Assembly: GCF_945859685.1 (NCBI RefSeq)
Contig: NC_079147.1
Span: 139,834,645-139,898,644, forward strand
Reading direction: 5' to 3'
DNA length: 64,000 nucleotides
Source of the DNA: Eupeodes corollae
Taxonomy: Eukaryota > Arthropoda > Insecta > Diptera > Syrphidae
Shown: positions 1-9,547 of the stretch, piece by piece
Layout: the number at the start of each line of letters is the position of its first letter
How positions within the stretch are numbered: the first letter of the stretch is position 1
Notes under the pieces: model-generated
Database searches by the model: none
Seen by the model: the letters and a program-made list of their open reading frames with translations, nothing else
What the model was told of the DNA's origin: nothing
Program-made: the position numbers and the translations under genes

Positions 1-54
1 TAAAACACAAAAGAAATTGTCTTCTTTGGTTTGTTCGATTACCGACTGCGCCAA

Positions 55-194
55 TAATAAAACAACCGTTTTTGTTGAGAGTAATGTTAAAACTGAACTT
101 TATTTGTTAGTTTCAAAAATTACAAAAATTAAAAGTGATTATTAAGCAAAAAGGTGTCGCGATGTGGGAATTGAAATTCTTTTAGTCTCCCACA
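55..194 (-). repeat. LTR with adjacent tRNA-Ser-type primer site, gypsy-like
   Basis: Read on the minus strand this block begins TGTGGGAGACTAAAAG, contains AATAAAG near its end and stops directly before TTGGCGCAGTCGGT (41-54). That is the primer binding site used by 297/17.6-type gypsy elements (tRNA-Ser type). The internal part of the element would lie to the left, outside the window. At 140 bp the LTR is short and may be truncated. Its start resembles the solo LTRs at 6215-6533 and 48678-49006, but I cannot show they are the same family. Confidence 0.6.
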
Positions 195-389
195 TTGCAA
201 CCTGATATTTTGCTTAGTTTATTTTATTAAATTATTTTTCTTGATGAGATTTTAGGAATTTGGTGGGAAAGGAAGTACTACTCATTTCTGATATTGTAAC
301 TATATTGTTTCTTAATAATTTTAACATTTTGGCATTTAAGTCCAATTGATATTAGTTAATTTTTCACGACATCAGTATTAAGTTCATCA

Positions 390-720
390 CATCACTTTGA
401 ATGGGTATAGAATTGCCAGTTTTTTCTTTTTAATGCCTCTCTAAGGCTTTCACATGATTCAAGACTTTCGCAATTTATTTTGATGCCAATGGACATTTTC
501 TTAATGCTGTAGTCTGATAGATTTAGATCACTACACAATTTATACACATCTTCACTCGTTTTTTGAAGAACGCACACAGATGGAATTTTAGATTGTTTTT
601 TTTGTATGCTTTTGGAGTAGGGTCTATAATTTCATCGCATTCGATATCACTGTTATCTTAATCCGGTAAAGATTGTAAGGGTATAAATTTACTGTTTCTA
701 TTTGGTTCCTTAGAACTCAT
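390..720 (-). pseudogene. Jockey-type LINE gag (ORF1) fragment
   Basis: A minus-strand reading begins with an ATG at 718-720 and runs, with one stop and one frameshift, into the open stretch 577-392. The segment IKKMSIGIKINCESLES followed by LREALKRKNWQFYTH is typical of the region just before the zinc knuckles in Jockey/X-element ORF1 proteins, which bind the element RNA. The zinc knuckles, endonuclease and reverse transcriptase are absent, so this is a small fragment. Family assignment rests on pattern recognition only. The fragment lies on the same strand as most retroelements here. Confidence 0.5.
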
Positions 721-799
721 TTTGGATTTTGACGTGTAAAGACGAAATTTCTTCAACATTAGGTGAACGATTTCGTTTACCGATTATGTTTTTTTTTTT

Positions 800-1012
800 T
801 ACTTTAGTATACCGTACAGAAAATATACACGTCTAACGCATGCGAACCCCTGATTGGTACTCGATTTTAATTGTTGCCTATTAAATGCAGCGCATATGTG
901 GGTTTGATTTAGGTTTATGTTCTTTGAATCTTTCTTCAAACGTTCTACCTTTTTGGCCGATGTAAAACTTATTGAAATCATTGCATTTAAGTTTATAGAC
1001 GCCGGAGTATGA
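800..1012 (-). pseudogene. Penelope-like GIY-YIG endonuclease fragment
   Basis: In the minus-strand frame starting near 1012 the sequence reads SGVYKLKCNDFNKFYIGQ and then KGRTFEERFKEHKPKSNPH. This is the GIY-YIG nuclease core (here GVY...YIG) with the following Arg- and Glu-containing helix, as found at the C terminus of Penelope-like retroelements, where it nicks target DNA. Two adjacent stops and a frame change follow near 880. No reverse transcriptase is visible upstream in 1013-1240, where I recognise nothing. A prokaryotic-type GIY-YIG is unlikely in this setting. Confidence 0.65.
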
Positions 1013-1239
1013 TATATACTGTATATGTCGCATTATAGAACAATTCACTCACCCAATCTTCTCCGCGTTGAAAGTTGACTTTAATCTTGGTCGATTGATG
1101 TCCTATTTCCTTATTTAATTAATCAGTAAAGTAGATATTCTTCTAATAAGAATGTAAACTAAAGTTTACTATTACGTATCGTTATCACTATATTATCTGT
1201 TCGGCACAGAAAATGGCCAACGGATAATTCACCAACTCT

Positions 1240-1764
1240 CCAAACAGCAAATAGTTCCTCAGCCCCAGGAAATAATAAAAAATAGTGTCACTGGCTTTAA
1301 TTTCGAGTAGTTATTGACTTTCCTTACAAATCTCGGAATTTTTGATTCGAGGACGATCTATTTTGATTATTATTAAAATTTTATTTCGTATAACGCTAAG
1401 GATGCCGAAATATTTCGGGGAACCCCGAACAGGCTCGTTGATTGTTAAAATCCTGTCTACGCTTTTTTTTCCAGGAGCTAAATTCTCCAGGTTATCCTGA
1501 GAATTGACGTAGACATTTCACCACATCTGGGATTTTTTCTAATCCCTCTAGGTTCCTAGCTTGACCGATATCAATAAGCTGGTCTAAGCATTCGGTTTCC
1601 CTAGAAGGGGTTCCCATTTGGGAGAAAGCGTTCGCAACTACCTGGTTAATATTATCAGTTAAATCTTGTGATCCTGCAGAGTTTCGAGGTGGTGGAGGAG
1701 GTACTAAACTTGCATTACTTGGTTGATCGGGGTTGACCATTTTGCTGTTCGAATGTTGTTTCAA
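1240..1764 (-). pseudogene. gag: Errantivirus B gag fragment
   Basis: The reading starts at an ATG at 1764 with a Pro-rich N terminus and reaches KIPDVVKCLRQFSG, the start of the conserved capsid region in errantiviral Gag proteins. A stop codon follows at 1492-1494. The homologous frame resumes after a frameshift (VDRILTINEPVRG) and stays recognisable to about 1240. The same KIPDVV(K)xLRxFSG motif occurs in errantivirus C at about 42.6 kb, whereas errantivirus A has SLPEFAG, so B is closer to C. Its leader, primer site and LTR lie at 1765-2483. Pol is not seen to the left. Confidence 0.75.
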
Positions 1765-2160
1765 AATCCTTTACTGATTGGAATCCAATAATAATAATGC
1801 TAACACTAGGAAAAGGGATTAGGTTAAGGTTTTTGTGAGTCTTAAGCTTGTCTTCGAAAGTGGATGTTTACAAAAATTAGTGTTCAATATAAATGTTTGT
1901 TTTTTCCGATATAGAAAATTCTAAATGCTTACAAGAATTATAATTTTCATAAGAATTTAAGAATGCAATGGTTTAAAATAGTTTTAAAAATGCTTACAGA
2001 AAAAATATTTTCATTTTGTTGTTGCAGGTACTGTGCCAGTTGAGTATGGTTCCTTTTTTTCCAGCGGAGATTCCTAGTTTCCACGGTGACTCGGGATACT
2101 CTCCCTTCTTTTGCTTATTTCGTACTTATTTGTTCTTTGTTATTTCCTCGTACTTTTTGT

Positions 2161-2307
2161 CGCGCACTTATCTACAGTCGCGTATTAAGAAAATGTTTAT
2201 ATTTATTAATAGTAAGCTTACGTTCGAATATTTCAGCGCACTTTTCTACAGTCACGTATTACAAAAATGTTTTATATTTATAAGTAGTTAGTTCACGTTC
2301 GATTATT
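2161..2307 (-). repeat. Two ~73-bp tandem repeats in the errantivirus B leader
   Basis: Between the primer site (2333-2350) and gag (1764) the leader holds two imperfect copies, about 2161-2235 and 2236-2307. Each begins GCGCACTT.TCTACAGTC and contains TACGTTCGA or CACGTTCGA near its end. Repeats in this position are known from gypsy and ZAM-type errantiviruses, where they can bind regulatory proteins. That role here is inference. Confidence 0.6.
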
Positions 2308-2332
2308 AAATTCACTTTTTAACACAGTACCC

Positions 2333-2350
2333 TTCCCTGCTCGGGCGCCA
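2333..2350 (-). promoter_or_regulatory. Primer binding site, tRNA-Lys (errantivirus B)
   Basis: The minus strand reads TGGCGCCCGAGCAGGGAA directly after the LTR. This matches the 3' end of tRNA-Lys(UUU) except for one base. It marks the 5' boundary of the internal region of errantivirus B, whose gag follows to the left. Confidence 0.75.
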
Positions 2351-2483
2351 ATTATTGAAATGAGGTTGAATTCCTTTTTAAAAAAATATCTTTATTTATT
2401 ATAAATTGCTTAGAACTATTTTACACGACATTTGACTTAAGACTTTTGGGTGGCATTTTAAATACAATGTGGATATGTTAACT
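2351..2483 (-). repeat. LTR shared by errantivirus A (3' side) and B (5' side)
   Basis: On the minus strand the LTR opens AGTTAACATATCCACATTG, the AGTTAA start common to errantiviruses. It ends just before the primer site at 2333-2350. A polypurine tract and an env tail lie immediately to its right, and a primer site and gag lie to its left, so one LTR closes one element and opens another. Its first ~36 bp match the LTR at 24925-25302, but its last ~60 bp do not. It may therefore be a recombinant or internally deleted LTR. Confidence 0.7.
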
Positions 2484-2496
2484 CCCCTCTTTCTTA
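2484..2496 (-). promoter_or_regulatory. Polypurine tract of errantivirus A
   Basis: The minus strand reads TAAGAAAGAGGGG directly before AGTTAAC, the LTR start. This is the plus-strand DNA primer position at the 3' end of the element. The env stop codon overlaps its edge. Confidence 0.75.
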
Positions 2497-2750
2497 AATG
2501 ATGAATCCCGCATCTTGTGTTTCTTCGGTGAGACGTTGAATTTTTTTGTTTATTTTATCGATATTGATTTCTTCGTTTATAATATTGTTTATTGTTTTTT
2601 GTTTCGAAAGGCAAAAGTATAATGTTTATAATGCAATTATTATTATTACAATTGTACTGAAGGTTAAACTATTTGATACAAAGTGATTGGCTTTGATTTC
2701 TTCAAAAATGTTGAATATTTTCAAAATGGAGCTCTGGTAAGCTCATTTAT
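2495..2750 (-). pseudogene. env: Errantivirus env C-terminal tail
   Basis: The minus-strand frame shows a hydrophobic segment (TFSTIVIIIIAL, about 2620-2660) followed by a charged tail (INEEINIDKI, then IQRLTEETQDAG) that ends in TAA just before the polypurine tract. A membrane anchor plus short cytoplasmic tail is the expected end of an insect endogenous-retrovirus envelope protein. One stop lies inside the membrane segment. The surface subunit and most of the transmembrane subunit are missing. An Osvaldo-like insertion abuts the segment on its 5' side. Confidence 0.75.
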
Positions 2751-2765
2751 ATTTTTTACCTTTAC

Positions 2766-3260
2766 ATCTTTAAAAGAAGGTATTACAAAAAAGAGTTAGA
2801 CAATGAGGTAAGGGAGTGAGTGCGTGGAGGATGAGTTGTAGAGGAAAATAAAACTCAGCGTTTGTTTTCTTTTTAAAAATATAGCGGGTGCCGCTTTTAT
2901 TATTATTAAAGAAAATTTCTGCTACTAGATTGTTTAGATAACAATTGTTTAATACAAAGAATTGCAGAGGCTGAAGTATTCGGCCGAACTGCTCAATGCA
3001 AGAACCAATTGTGTCGATTATTGGCTTTTGGCCCTTCTTTTATATTGCTCGAGAGCTTTTGTTTACAATGTTTATTTTTTTGTTTCTTTTTTATACAAAA
3101 GCTTTTTGTAAAGCTTACGGCTTAAGGCTTACATGAACAAATACAAATTTTGTATAAGAGAAGAGATTAGATTTATAAGACAAAATAATAAGTTAAGATT
3201 TAAAAAAAAATAATTAATTGTTATAAATTTAAATTTAAGAAAAATAAGTAAGTGTTATAG
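2766..3260 (-). repeat. 3' LTR of an Osvaldo-like gypsy element
   Basis: This roughly 500-bp non-coding block follows the integrase end. On its 5' (right) side lies a purine-rich AGAGGGGGAGA at 3261-3272, read on the minus strand, as expected for a polypurine tract. Polyadenylation-like AATAATAATAAAAG lies near 2895. The left limit is set where the env tail of errantivirus A resumes and is uncertain by about 20 bp. No second copy of this LTR is visible in the window. Confidence 0.5.
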
Positions 3261-3304
3261 TCTCCCCCTCTGGATCGATGATCGTCTCGATGGAGTGACA
3301 GGAT

Positions 3305-4592
3305 TTTGTCTATTTCTTTGGTCGTCCTCTTTTACGCAGTCTTCGGACTGGTACTGCGGTGTTTTGTGTAGTACCACACTTTGTTTTTGCGGAAGAATGA
3401 TAGGTTTCCATTGGTATTGCAAGGTCGTCCTTATGGGCGATTTGATTAGATGATGACTCGACTCTGTTTATGACTACATATGGACCATCCCTGTGGTACA
3501 AATTTCGATGTTGTGTTTTTTGTTGCCTTACTCAAAACATGACTCGTTACCATTACCTCATCTCCCACTTTTATAACGGCTTGTGGATGTCTCTTCTTAT
3601 CCACGTAGGCTTTGTTGTGGTCTTGTGTTTTTTCGGTAGTTTCGCGGGCGATTTGAAGAGTTTCGGATAGCTTTACCAGCTTTGGTGTTATCTGCGGAAT
3701 TAAATTCTCAGATTCCGCAATAGTTCTTAGGTCATTGTTTACGTCATCGATTGTTCTGCATTCACGGCCGAAGATTTAATATGCTGGCGAGTACCCTGTA
3801 CTTTGGTGTTCATGGCAAATCGGATAGCAGGTAAGTTTTCATCCCGCGTTTTATGTTCGTTTCCGAGCAGGATTCCTAGTTGAGTTTTCATATCCCGATT
3901 TCTTCTTTCAACCGGGTTGGATTCAGGGTGGTATAGTGGAGTTAACGTGGGTTGAATGTTCAACCAATAAACCAGTTGCTGCATGATAGTACAGTAAACT
4001 GTACTCCTTTGTCTGATATGAGGCGTCTAGGAGAAGCGTTAGCGCGAGTTAAGGTTACTGTGTTAAACTTAATTTAAAAAAACACAAACTGTTAGATGCG
4101 GCGCTACAACAGGTATATTTCCAACTCAAATAATAAATGCTATACAATTCTCTTTATATTGTTCAATCGTCAAATTGACAATAATATGCTGTGAATACAT
4201 ATTAGGTTAAAATAGTTTTTTGCTGTGAGGCAGCATGAAAAATGAAATATTAAGTTACAATTATATCGTGGGAAAATGAATGAATTTATAATTGATGAGT
4301 GCCATGCCAATGACCGGGGTGATGACCGGGATGGAGGTCAGGCATGTAACTCGCGCAGTTTTCTGCAGTGGCATCTTTTAGTGGAAAAATGTCTGTCCAC
4401 CTGCTGGCAACGTCTTCAATGATAAAGATCCATTGGTTGCCTTCTTTGGTTTTCGGCAAAGTCCCGACTAAGTCAACAGCCAAGACCTCGAACCGTTGGT
4501 TACTTGCTACTGTTTGTAATAGACCCACAGGTTTCTTATTTGTCGGCTTATATCGCTGACACTCGAGACACTTTACTTTCCCACATGCTTAG
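3305..4592 (-). pseudogene. pol: Integrase of an Osvaldo-like gypsy element, broken
   Basis: Order on the minus strand: zinc-binding cysteines KCLECQRYKP (about 4575), catalytic-core start FEVLAVDLVGTLPKT with the first Asp (about 4480), an inserted block (about 4040-4345), the second Asp in LISDKGVQF (about 4015), then LTPLYHPESNPVERRNRDMK (about 3930), which holds the third acidic residue. The C-terminal tail ends RRLRKRGRPKK at 3310. Frameshifts occur near 3985 and between 3501 and 3739. Everything upstream of the zinc finger is absent, so this is a 5'-truncated copy placed inside errantivirus A on the same strand. Confidence 0.8.
4040..4345. other. Insert inside the Osvaldo-like integrase core
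   Basis: About 300 bp separate the two halves of the integrase core. The flanks carry the 10-bp inverted pair GCGCGAGTTA (about 4027) and TAACTCGCGC (about 4347). The insert is AT-rich with no coding potential. It could be a short non-autonomous DNA element or a rearrangement. No clear target duplication was seen. Confidence 0.35.
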
Positions 4593-4594
4593 TT

Positions 4595-5653
4595 GTTTTA
4601 TTTCAATTGCTTTGTTGATTAAAAAGTTACAAGTTGGGTTTTCTTCCATTATACATTCGTCAATAATTTTCTTTAATCCTTTTTTTTATAAAATTTGTTT
4701 ATATGTGTATTCATACCAGATGTTATTTCTCAATATTAATTTTCTATATGGTACATCTAATTCTAAATTATTTTTATTTGGAAGAAAGAAATTTATTATT
4801 GAATGTTTCTTTTAATGTTTGTTTAATGTTATATAAATCTTCAGGAGTGCAATGAATTGCAACAGTTCCAGGTTGTAAATATTGTTTCAAAATAATAATT
4901 AGATTGTCAGGAGTGTCATACTCAATTAAATGTCTTGTTCGTTTAAAATTACGTATTTGTTCGTTTGCATTGAATCGTCCTTGGGTTAAAAGAATTTGCT
5001 GCTTAAATTGATTAAGAGGTTTTGTAGTTTTTTTTATATCAATATTGTCGCTGCTCTCGGCAGAGTGCTGTGTGGCCGTACTAGAAGAGTCTTCATCTGA
5101 AATTTAGTTTAGATTAGATATTGCCTTGAAAGGGCATCAGCAACTACATTAGTAGTGTCTGGCTTATAAATTATTTTTGGAGCGAATTCCTCAATAAATG
5201 CGTGCCATCGTTTCATTGTGGCGTTAGGATTACGTACATGGATATTGCAAACGTAAGCGGTTGGTGATCCGTATGGATCTCAAGATTTGAAACTCCGTAA
5301 AGGTAATTTCTTAAATTTTTTAATGACCACACTATTGCATATAATTCTTTTTCATTCGTGGCGTAATTTTGTTCAGTTGTATTCAATGTTTTTAAAATGA
5401 AGGTTATTGGTTTTCCTTCCTGACTTAAAACTCCTGCTATTGCATTATTAGAAGCGTCAGTTGTCAGTATAAATATTTTATCAAAATCTGGTTGAACCAG
5501 TTCAATATGGTTAATCAATTGATTTTTTAAATTCTTACAAGCTGAAATAGCTTCCTCGTCTAAAGTTTTATTCGTTTTTTTAGATAATTTTTTACATATT
5601 CTGCCGTTCTCTCCGGCAAAGTAATTAGTTAAGGGCTTTGTAACTCGGAGCAT
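4595..5653 (-). pseudogene. pol: Errantivirus A pol: connection, RNase H and tether to integrase
   Basis: The open stretch 5653-5213 holds a gypsy-type RNase H: LTTDASNNAIAGVLSQ with the first Asp, NEKELYAIVW with the Glu, and LEIHTDHQPLTF with the next Asp. Downstream (5200-4600) the reading is broken, but the linker to integrase is recognisable (LNQFKQQILLTQGRFN near 5000, PGTVAIHCTPEDLYNI near 4850, KLILRNNIWYEYTY near 4720). It stops at about 4595, where the Osvaldo-like zinc finger begins, so errantivirus A has no integrase core of its own here. The family is 297/17.6-like by motif. Confidence 0.8.
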
Positions 5654-6214
5654 TCTTCAAACCAAAAGGCATTCTTAAAAATTCATATTTTCCGTTATTT
5701 ATACTAAAGGCTGTTTTTTCAATATCTGATTTTTTCATCAGTATTTGATGGAAGCCTGATTCTAGATTAATTGTAGAGAAGTATTCAGCTTTTACCTACG
5801 TTTGACAATATTACGCTACTTTCTGGTATTGGATATTTATCTGATATTGTCTTTTCCTTCAATTTTTATAATCGTAACCATTCTTAATTTTGGGCTACCG
5901 TCTTCATTTAATCCTTTTTTTCGTATAATCCAAATGGGAGACTTGTACGGACTTTTGCTTTGGCGTATTATACCATTTTCTAGTAAATTTTTTATTTCCT
6001 TATTAATAAATGTGTTAACTGACAGTGGGTAAGGAGTTTCGACTGTTGTCCTAATATCTACCCTTACATCCGTTCTAAGCAATGAATTCAAATCTATATT
6101 TGAATGAATTTTTCAATTTTTTTTTAATTATTTCATCATTTAATTTTTCAATATCCGCATTATTCAAGATATTCTCGGAATCTTCTAATTCCTTTGTATT
6201 ATTTATAATATTTA
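5654..6214 (-). pseudogene. pol: Errantivirus A reverse transcriptase, internally deleted
   Basis: The N-terminal RT is clear: YPLSVNTFINKEIKNLLENG, SPYKSPIWIIRKK, then LRMV (6091-5837). After stops come INLESGFHQILMKK and EFLRMPFGLKNAP (about 5780-5680). The frame then jumps within a few bases to the post-RT connection (FAGENGRICKK). The stretch that should hold the YxDD active site is missing, so the copy cannot encode a working polymerase. Sequence upstream (6214-6110) is the protease-RT linker. The solo LTR at 6215 interrupts it. Confidence 0.8.
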
Positions 6215-6533
6215 TGTGGGATTCACTTCCCACAATTCATTAGTTATAATAAGTAAAACACCTTGTTTGGTTTTTAATTTGTTAAACAAAAGAAACACTT
6301 TATGATATAGATAAAACTATTAATATAATTGTTTAATCACACAAAAAAACATAAATACTTCTGCTGGGCGAACAAACGGACCGCGTACTCGACTTATCCC
6401 TTGGGCTGATTCTTTATATCTAACTCTTCCGCTTTTCGCATTTTCTTTGTTCTGTCTGTATTGTCTCGTACCAGTGTTGTCGTTTTATGTATTTCGTCCG
6501 TTTTGTCCAGTGCTGCCGTTTTGGGATCCTACA
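6215..6533 (-). repeat. Solo LTR with 4-bp target duplication TTTA
   Basis: A 319-bp block whose ends are TGTGGGATTC (plus, left) and GGGATCCTACA (right), giving TG...CA termini and a short imperfect inverted repeat. TTTA occurs on both sides (6211-6214 and 6534-6537). Errantivirus A pol sequence is continuous on either side, so this is a later insertion reduced to a single LTR. The minus orientation is inferred from similarity to the LTR at 48678-49006. Confidence 0.8.
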
Positions 6534-6537
6534 TTTA

Positions 6538-6735
6538 TATTTTTTTCTGATTTTTTTTTTCATTGTTATCTACAGATAAGAATATTTTCTTTCTCCTATT
6601 ATTATAGATTAAGACACCATTTTTAAAGTCCAATTTTATGGAAGCTTCTTTTAGTAGTCTGTAACCAATTAATAAGTCACTTTTTGGTTTTTTGTATCTC
6701 GTAGAACACAACATCTCTATCAAAAATGTGAACTA
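6538..6735 (-). pseudogene. pol: Errantivirus A protease, C-terminal part
   Basis: The minus reading contains SDLLIGYRLLKEASIKLDF and KNGVLIYNN, the usual end of errantiviral aspartic protease. The N-terminal half, with the catalytic LIDTGATS, is 11.6 kb away at 18320-18440, because the Harbinger element (6753-18314) sits between the halves. Together they show that the two flanks of that Harbinger were once contiguous. Confidence 0.8.
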
Positions 6736-6907
6736 TATAATAATGCGTTATTAGCCGCGTTTTATTATCACCATGATCTGATCCGGATCAGATCATGATA
6801 ATAAAACAGCTTTGAATCATCATATTTTTATTATTTCAAGTTTGGTATCTGTGTGAAATTCCTTCCTTCAAAGTGACATTTCAAAATAAAACAAACAAAA
6901 ACCACAA

Positions 6908-8162
6908 ATGGAGGCTGCGGTAGTTGATGTAAGTAATTATTTTTATTTTTGTTTCTTTTTTATGATAAAAAACATTTGTATTTGCAGTTTTTATTGGAAA
7001 GCGATGATAGCAGCACATCAAGCATTTCGAATTTGTCCAGATTCGATACAAGCTCAGACTCATCATCTGAAAATATTCCATCGAATCACCAAAAAATAGA
7101 AAATTTTGTGGATATAATTCGTAATTATTGCGATGCGAATTTTAAAATCCACTTTCGACTTGAAAGAACAACAGTGAACGTTTTGATAGGTATACAATTA
7201 GTTTTTCTTATTACATGTATACATATTCATGCAATTTTTTAAAAAAATTTCTAGATCGGTATAGCTTATTACTACGCTGCGATTCCACGCCAAAAAGAGG
7301 GCTGCCGAGAATTTCAGCCGAAAAAGAAATATATATATTTCTATGGTATATTGCAAATACCAACACTTTCCGCGAAATATCTAATTTATTTGGCATATCA
7401 CGTTCAACCGCGTGGAATGTAGTTAAAAAAGTTACAGTATGGCTCATATCCATCGGGCATGAATATATTAAATGGCCAAGCAGAGAAGAAGTTGGGCAAA
7501 ATATGGCAGCAATGGAAGCCAAAACTAAAATACCAGGCATTTTGGGCTGTATCGATGGATCGCACATAAAAATCAAGGCTCCCGTTTTAAATAAAGAGAA
7601 CTATTTCAACAGAAAGCATAGTTATAGCATCTTGCTTCAAGGTGTTGTTAATGCTAAAAAAAAGTTTATTAACGTTTTTTGTGGTGAACCGGGGAGCTTG
7701 CACGACAGTCGCCTTTTACGAAGATCGGAATTATATAGGGACGCGTGCGAAAGGACCGAAGAGCTTTTTCCTATCAATTCATTTCTTCTCGGAGACTCTG
7801 CCTATCCATGTCTTGACTGGCTTGTTCTGCCCTTTAAAGACAATGGAAATATGTCTGCTGCTCAACGTAAGTTCAACGAAATACATTCTTCTGGACGAAT
7901 CGTAGTTGAACATTCTTTCGGTCTACTTAAAACTCGTTTTCGAAGAATTCTTCATTTTACGGAACAAACAAATATAAATTCTGCTGTGAACTTAGTTCTC
8001 TGCGCTTGCATCCTCCATAACATGTGTGTGGACAACAACGATGAATTAGAGGAAGGCCATCAGATTGATTCTTTTCCAGATCTTGATGTTCATTCTGGAA
8101 CTTCAAATAGTTCTAGGCGACAACTGTTAATGGAAGTTTTAATCAATAGAAATATAATTTAA
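6908..8162 (+). CDS. PIF/Harbinger transposase, three exons, intact
   Basis: Exons 6908-6928, 6988-7189 and 7255-8162 join in frame to give 376 aa. Splice sites are canonical (GTAAGT...TTTGCAG and GTATAC...TTCTAG). The catalytic core shows GCIDGSHIKIKAP (first Asp), FLLGDSAYPCLDW (second Asp) and RIVVEHSFGLLKTRF (Glu), the DDE_4 pattern of Harbinger transposases. An N-terminal helical region (ISRSTAWNVVKKV) resembles the usual helix-turn-helix. Residues 10-45 are Ser-rich. The enzyme would cut at the element ends in the nucleus together with the Myb/SANT partner. No stop or frameshift was found, in contrast to its neighbours. Confidence 0.9.
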
Positions 8163-8566
8163 AATATAAAAATGAACTTGCGCTCTTCTTTATTAAAAGA
8201 AACTTTGTTTTATTAAATTTAAAATAAACAAAAATTCATTTAAAAAAGTACTAACGTGTTTTATTTATGCATATGCATACATTTGAACAAACATCAAAAC
8301 AAAATAAGAAAATTCACTGCATTCAAAATAAACATATAACATATATTTCAAAATAAACAGAAAAAACCTATTACATACATTTCAAAAAACCACATTTCAT
8401 TAATCACAACAAATGTATATAAAGGAACTTATTTACATAAAAACTAAAAATCACAAAAAAATCACTTGTAGGAATATATTGACATTAAAAATATAAAAAT
8501 ATAAAATAAAGAAACTAAACATATAAATTTATAGTTGTTAAAAGAATTACTTAATGAACCACAGCT
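8163..8566. other. Non-coding stretch between convergent Harbinger-1 genes
   Basis: AT-rich sequence between the transposase stop and the end of the Myb/SANT-like gene. It has AATAAA-type motifs in both directions (AAAATAAACA repeated), consistent with shared 3' untranslated regions. I see no ORF or repeat of note. Confidence 0.5.
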
Positions 8567-8938
8567 TTATGTAAATTCAAATAAAACTAATGGTTTATTA
8601 AATAATTCCCTTAGAAATTTTTCTTTCCTTACTAATTTTGCTTCTTTTCCTTTTTCCGCTTCGTCCATTTTTTTTAATTTGCTGGCAGTATATTTCTTTA
8701 AAAGTTGATACTTTCCGGCAGCGCTTTCTTCTCTCATCTGCCAGTATTTTTGCCTTGGGCCCATTCTCTTCGACGTTGCCGCAGGAGATACTGTCGGGCA
8801 TTCCAACGTGTTCCCCATTGCACCGGCAGATGTTGTTGGTGTGGGTGAACTAATAGACGCTGCCGGGCTTGAATTTATAGACAAAAGAAAAAATGTTTTA
8901 TTTATTTATGCACATATATATGTTTGTACAGGCAAAGA
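8567..8938 (-). pseudogene. Harbinger-1 Myb/SANT-like gene, 3' part
   Basis: This is the C-terminal piece of the Harbinger accessory protein, separated from its 5' part by the hAT at 8947-17297. The open frame carries a Ser/Pro/Thr-rich linker, then GPRQKYWQMREESAAGKYQ and a long basic helical tail (KLKKMDEAEKGKEAKLVRK). Such proteins bind the transposon ends and help nuclear entry of the transposase. The link to the upstream exon may use a splice site near 8890, but I could not find one that keeps the frame, so the gene may have been decaying already. Confidence 0.7.
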
Positions 8939-9547
8939 TGATACCTTAGTGTTAATAAAACATCGATTGTTTGAGTTTTCGATAGTATCGATTGTTTTTT
9001 TTTAAACAATCGATTAATCGATAAACAATCGATAGTGTTATTATTAAAAATAACAAATTAAATGAGACTATATAGCTAAGGAAAATAAAAAAAAGCTTTT
9101 CCATAACAAAAAATACAAATAAAAAAAATCGACTTTTTAAAGAGTTCTGATTTTTTTCTTTTATTTTCCAAAAATCTATTAAAAATGCTTGAAATATTTT
9201 GTTTTTAAATGTTTGTCTTTAATAAATGTTCATATTAAACAACGTTGGTGAAACAAATTTCATTTCAACCGGTTTGCAAGTTTTTCAGAAAATCGAACCG
9301 TTAAAAAACATTCCATCATCGTTTTCCCATGTTTGACTTTATCTCGAGTTCGTTTTTTTTCGACTCCGAAATTTACCAATACATATGAAATAAAGTGCAT
9401 AATTAATGTAAATAATATATTATATTTATTTAAAGTGAGATTTCATTTCACAGCAAGAACTTATAGGTTTCAATTCACAGCATACCAATACCTACATATT
9501 TAAATTCACAGATACGATTATGTATAAATTATCTTCAATGCATGTAT

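Noticed and set aside
2016..2291. Plus-strand 91-aa ORF with hydrophobic stretches
   Set aside because: It is produced by the tandem repeats of the errantivirus B leader read on the opposite strand.
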